A stretch of DNA of 8,891 nucleotides from Bacteroidota bacterium (GTDB lineage: Bacteria > Bacteroidota > Bacteroidia > Bacteroidales > VadinHA17), in the NCBI GenBank assembly GCA_015222065.1, contig JADFUQ010000415.1, positions 1 through 8,891 on the forward strand. The letters run 5' to 3'. This document shows, one piece after another, positions 6,404 to 8,891 of this stretch. Below the pieces are notes generated by a model. It was not told the DNA's origin. It made no database searches and saw only the letters and a list, made by a program, of their open reading frames with translations. A program made the translations under genes and the position numbers. Position 1 is the stretch's first letter. Each line of letters opens with the position of its first letter.

Positions 6404-6489
6404 AGTTAAAAGTGCCTAAAGATTATTAAAGACGGATAATAAAAATTTAAAATTTTAGTCATTCTAGTCATTTTAGACACTTTTAAACT
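6404..6489. repeat. Inverted repeat with 9-bp tandem units
   Basis: AGTTAAAAGTGCCTAAA (6404-6420) matches, inverted, TTTTAGACACTTTTAAACT (6471-6489), with one mismatch and one extra base. The right side is built from three 9-bp units: TAGTCATTC (6456-6464), TAGTCATTT (6465-6473) and TAGACACTT (6474-6482). The spacer centre is an AAATTT-rich near-palindrome. It resembles AT-rich intergenic repeats of this phylum and could form a long weak hairpin. Confidence 0.6.
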
Positions 6490-6612
6490 TAAGACACTGA
6501 ATAATTACTTTATTTATTAAACCAAATAATTACGTAATGGTAATCTTACATTAATGCAGCAGATACAAATTATCAAAGTCTTTATAATTGAACTAGTAAA
6601 CAATAATATATT

Positions 6613-7212
6613 ATGGAAAGTTTAAAAAAGTTTTTTAGCATTATTGCTGACCCAAATGCTTATCTGAGTCTTGTATATCAGTTGTTTGCATTTCCGCTTG
6701 GTCTGTTCTATTTTGTTTTTCTTATTACAGGAATATTAGTTGGTATCGGTTTGATTATTATATGGATCGGTATACCAATTTTATTGCTAATGATGCTTGC
6801 ATGGTACGGGTTCTCTGTTTTTGAGAAGCAGCTTTCTATCTATGTTCTGAAAGCTGAGATTCCTGATATAAAGAAACCCGAGAATACGAAGATGTCTATA
6901 TGGTCTCAATTTAAAAAATATCTCTCCGATCCGGTAACATGGAAAAGCCTGGCTTTTCTGTTCCTGCGTTTTCCGCTTGGAGTTTTATCATTTGCTATTA
7001 CTGTTTCGTTAATGGCGGTAACAGTCAGTTTTATTTCTGCTCCTTTTACATACAATTATTATTATATGGAATTTGGATTCTTCCGTGTAGAGACACTTGG
7101 ATTAGCAATTCTTGTTGCTATTGCAGGAATTTTAATCGGATTTCTTTCTCTCCATGTTTTCAAATTTATGGGATTATTTTATAAAAGGTTATCTGAGGTT
7201 ATGCTTGGCTGA
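6613..7212 (+). CDS. Stand-alone putative sensor-domain membrane protein
   Basis: This 199-residue membrane protein matches the 'putative sensor' domain (Pfam PF13796 type) usually found at the N-terminus of histidine kinases in Actinobacteria and Archaea. Two related halves are visible. Residues 13-66 read DP, FAFPLG(L)F.F and a helical hairpin ending WIGIPILLLM. Residues 106-140 repeat DP.TW, FLRFPLG and a second long hydrophobic segment. A further helix lies at about 162-185. Family landmarks include the WxGIP turn (51-55) and the FEKQL motif (70-74). No kinase, receiver or DNA-binding domain follows: the chain stops at residue 199 and a terminator lies 36 bp downstream. It may sense a membrane signal through a partner encoded elsewhere, or have a structural role; both are guesses. 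There is no Shine-Dalgarno sequence before the ATG. Confidence 0.72.
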   Translation: MESLKKFFSIIADPNAYLSLVYQLFAFPLGLFYFVFLITGILVGIGLIIIWIGIPILLLMMLAWYGFSVFEKQLSIYVLKAEIPDIKKPENTKMSIWSQFKKYLSDPVTWKSLAFLFLRFPLGVLSFAITVSLMAVTVSFISAPFTYNYYYMEFGFFRVETLGLAILVAIAGILIGFLSLHVFKFMGLFYKRLSEVMLG

Positions 7213-7247
7213 TATTTTATAAAGCAAATCTATTACTACCTTTACTG

Positions 7248-7284
7248 TCACTGATTCGGGTTCCGGATCAGTGATTTTATTATT
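7248..7284 (+). terminator. Rho-independent terminator after the sensor-domain gene
   Basis: TCACTGAT (7248-7255) pairs perfectly with ATCAGTGA (7267-7274). The stem continues inward through a T-G wobble and CGG/CCG to a GTT triloop, giving about 12 pairs, followed by the T-rich run TTTTATTATT. This ends the sensor-domain transcript and separates it from the threonine aldolase gene. Confidence 0.85.
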
Positions 7285-7307
7285 GTATTTATTAAAAAAG
7301 CCACTTT

Positions 7308-8339
7308 ATGAAAAATACCAGGGGTTTTGCAAGCGATAATAATGCCGGCGTTCATCCTTTGATTATGGACGCTATCAATAAGGTAAATACAGGACATACA
7401 ATTGGTTATGGGGATGACAAGTACACAGGGAGCGCGATTAAGAAGTTCAGAGAAATATTTGGGGATGAAGCCCGGGTATTTTTTGTTTTTATTGGTACAG
7501 CCGCGAATGTTCTTGGTCTGACGGCTGCAACCCGGTCATGGAATTCTGTTATTTGCGCTGAAACCTCTCATATTCATGAAGATGAGTGTGGTGCTCCTGA
7601 GAAATATTCAGGGTGTAAGCTGCTCCCGCTCCATACTACGGATGGGAAGATATCTGTTAATGGTATCCATTCGCAGATGTATGGAATTGGATTTGAACAT
7701 CATTCACAACCAAAAATCGTTTCATTAACCCAATCAACCGAACTTGGCACTGTATATACCGTAGATGAGATAAAGAAGATTGCAGACTATGCTCATAAAA
7801 ATAATATGCTGGTGCATATGGATGGTGCAAGGATTGCCAATGCAGCAGTTCATCTCGGATTGGAATTCAAGGAGTTTACTATTGATGCAGGTGTTGATAT
7901 TTTGTCATTTGGGGGTACGAAAAACGGTATGATGTATGGTGAAGCAGTTATTTTTTCCCAACCTGATCTAGCCGAAAATTTTAAATATATCAGAAAACAG
8001 GGAATGCAATTAGCATCAAAAATGCGTTTTATTGCTGCCCAGTTTGAAGCATATTTGACAAATAGATTATGGTATGAAAATGCGAAACATGCCAATAATA
8101 TGGCGAAACTGCTTGCCATGGAGGTTGAAAAAATATCCGGAGTAACAATTATGCAAAAGGTTGAAAGTAACGGCGTTTTTGCAAGGGTGCCAAAGGAGGT
8201 CATTCCTGAACTTCAGCAGGAATATTTCTTTTATATTTGGGATGAGGAAACCTCTGTGGTTCGTTGGATGACATCTTATGATACTACAAAAGAAGATATC
8301 TTCGGTTTTACCTCATTGTTGCGGGAATTGTTGAAGTAA
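7308..8339 (+). CDS. Low-specificity threonine aldolase (PLP-dependent)
   Basis: This 343-residue cytoplasmic enzyme cleaves L-threonine or L-allo-threonine to glycine and acetaldehyde. It is a fold-type I PLP enzyme of the beta-eliminating lyase/threonine aldolase family. Visible landmarks in order: FASDNNAGVHP at the N-terminus (7-17), GYGDDKYT (33-40), the cofactor-cradling GTAANVLGL (63-71), AETSHIHEDECGA (84-96) with the ring-stacking His88, HMDGARI (170-176) with Asp172 for the pyridine nitrogen, and SFGGTKNGMMYGE (200-212) with Lys205 as the Schiff-base lysine. The small domain follows to the end. Length is normal and nothing is broken. The ATG at 7308 begins directly at the conserved N-terminus without a Shine-Dalgarno sequence. 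A terminator precedes it, so it needs its own promoter, which I could not identify. Confidence 0.92.
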   Translation: MKNTRGFASDNNAGVHPLIMDAINKVNTGHTIGYGDDKYTGSAIKKFREIFGDEARVFFVFIGTAANVLGLTAATRSWNSVICAETSHIHEDECGAPEKYSGCKLLPLHTTDGKISVNGIHSQMYGIGFEHHSQPKIVSLTQSTELGTVYTVDEIKKIADYAHKNNMLVHMDGARIANAAVHLGLEFKEFTIDAGVDILSFGGTKNGMMYGEAVIFSQPDLAENFKYIRKQGMQLASKMRFIAAQFEAYLTNRLWYENAKHANNMAKLLAMEVEKISGVTIMQKVESNGVFARVPKEVIPELQQEYFFYIWDEETSVVRWMTSYDTTKEDIFGFTSLLRELLK

Positions 8340-8433
8340 CCTGCTTCAAGATTCATTTTTTTTCGAAAATTCTGTAATTTTTTACTATCTAAACCTACTA
8401 TTATAATGGAACAAACATAATAAACCGTTTGTA

Positions 8434-8891
8434 TTGAAATCAATAAATAAAATAGAATTATTCGGAATAATTGAAAAATATCAGGGGATCATCCATAAAG
8501 TAAATAGTATTTATTTCAAACAGAAGGAAGACAGGGAGGATAATTTTCAGGAAGTTATTTATCAATTATTTAAATCATTTGATTCCTTGAGGGACAGAAA
8601 TAAAGTTACATCATGGATTTATAAAGTGTCGATAAATACTGCAATTACAGCGTTAAGAAAAATTAATAGAATAAAAACCAAATCTGATTTTTTTGATAAT
8701 GATACTATAGTAATTAGTGAAACTAATCCTGAAGAATTCATTGAAAAGACCAGTCATTTATATACTGCAATTGATAAGCTCAGCGAAATTGAGAAAGCAA
8801 TTATTTTGTTGTATTTGGATGAAAAATCTTATAACGAAATCGGAGAGATAATTGGTATATCAAAAAATAATGTTGGTGTTAAAATATCAAG
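8434..8891 (+). CDS. ECF-type RNA polymerase sigma factor, 3' end beyond window
   Basis: The frame is open from 8407 to the window end. The first 152 residues of the likely protein are visible. Region 2 spans about residues 18-80 and includes FQEVIYQLFKSFD and the core-binding/-10 segment SWIYKVSINTAITALRK. An acidic linker with NPEE (98-101) is followed by region 4 (about 109-152) with LSEIEKAIILLYLDEKSYNEIGEIIGIS, a helix-turn-helix for -35 recognition. Such short sigma factors in Bacteroidota usually pair with an anti-sigma or response gene just downstream, which is outside the window. No in-frame ATG exists; TTG at 8434 is the best start because it precedes a normal-length N-terminus, and the only nearby ATG (8406) is out of frame and stops after four codons. 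Only a few residues appear to be missing. Confidence 0.82.
   Translation, partial: MKSINKIELFGIIEKYQGIIHKVNSIYFKQKEDREDNFQEVIYQLFKSFDSLRDRNKVTSWIYKVSINTAITALRKINRIKTKSDFFDNDTIVISETNPEEFIEKTSHLYTAIDKLSEIEKAIILLYLDEKSYNEIGEIIGISKNNVGVKIS

Larger units (their letters stand above)
6239..6612. other. Divergent AT-rich intergenic region with repeats
   Basis: This 374-bp spacer lies between the start codons of the isomerase-like gene (leftward) and the sensor-domain gene (rightward). It contains the isomerase-like gene's ribosome binding site and a possible -7 element, an inverted repeat at 6404-6489 with 9-bp tandem units, and a TATAATTG at 6583-6590 that matches TAnnTTTG at all but one fixed position and could serve the rightward gene. 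I see no small gene. Confidence 0.55.

Noticed and set aside
7850..8203. 117-codon minus-strand frame
   Set aside because: It lies within the threonine aldolase gene, whose catalytic motifs are intact on the plus strand; a shadow.

Overview
The window looks like a chromosomal stretch from an AT-rich member of the Bacteroidota, perhaps a Bacteroidales-like or uncultured marine or sediment lineage. The grounds are indirect. Most genes lack a Shine-Dalgarno sequence. The best promoter matches have the Bacteroidota -7 form TAnnTTTG. The protein set also fits: a DUF2784 membrane protein, UPF0316, the GreA-like protein often mislabelled '3-oxoacyl-ACP synthase', a C69 dipeptidase and a short ECF sigma factor. 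There is no phage, CRISPR, transposase, tRNA or rRNA gene.

Layout, left to right. (1) 1-303 has no convincing gene and is an intergenic repeat: an imperfect long palindrome centred on a GC-rich hairpin, followed by 7-bp tandem units. (2) 304-678 (+) is a small DUF2784 membrane protein. It converges on a truncated M28 metallopeptidase lipoprotein at 736-1356 (-), and short tandem repeats fill the gap. (3) 1459-2055 (+) is a UPF0316 membrane protein converging on a GreA-like coiled-coil/FKBP-like protein at 2099-2551 (-). (4) 2719-4329 (+) is an exported C69-family dipeptidase. (5) 4330-4657 is a convergent intergenic region with a 128-bp inverted-repeat element whose core can fold as a perfect three-way junction. 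(6) 4658-6238 (-) encodes a protein with an L-fucose/L-arabinose isomerase-like C-terminus and an N-terminal export signal. (7) 6239-6612 is an AT-rich divergent spacer with a 9-bp tandem repeat and an inverted repeat. (8) 6613-7212 (+) is a stand-alone membrane sensor domain, closed by a strong intrinsic terminator. (9) 7308-8339 (+) is a PLP-dependent threonine aldolase. (10) 8434 to the window end (+) is a partial ECF sigma factor with a probable TTG start.

The genes do not form one pathway. Nearly every neighbour pair is convergent, divergent or separated by a terminator, so most genes are probably single transcription units. Two exported enzymes (the C69 dipeptidase and the isomerase-like protein) and the remnant lipoprotein peptidase suggest envelope or peptide/sugar scavenging functions. 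I see no defence system or other coherent new multi-gene system. The least ordinary material is the intergenic repeat architecture, the exported isomerase-like protein, the decayed peptidase and the kinase-less sensor domain.
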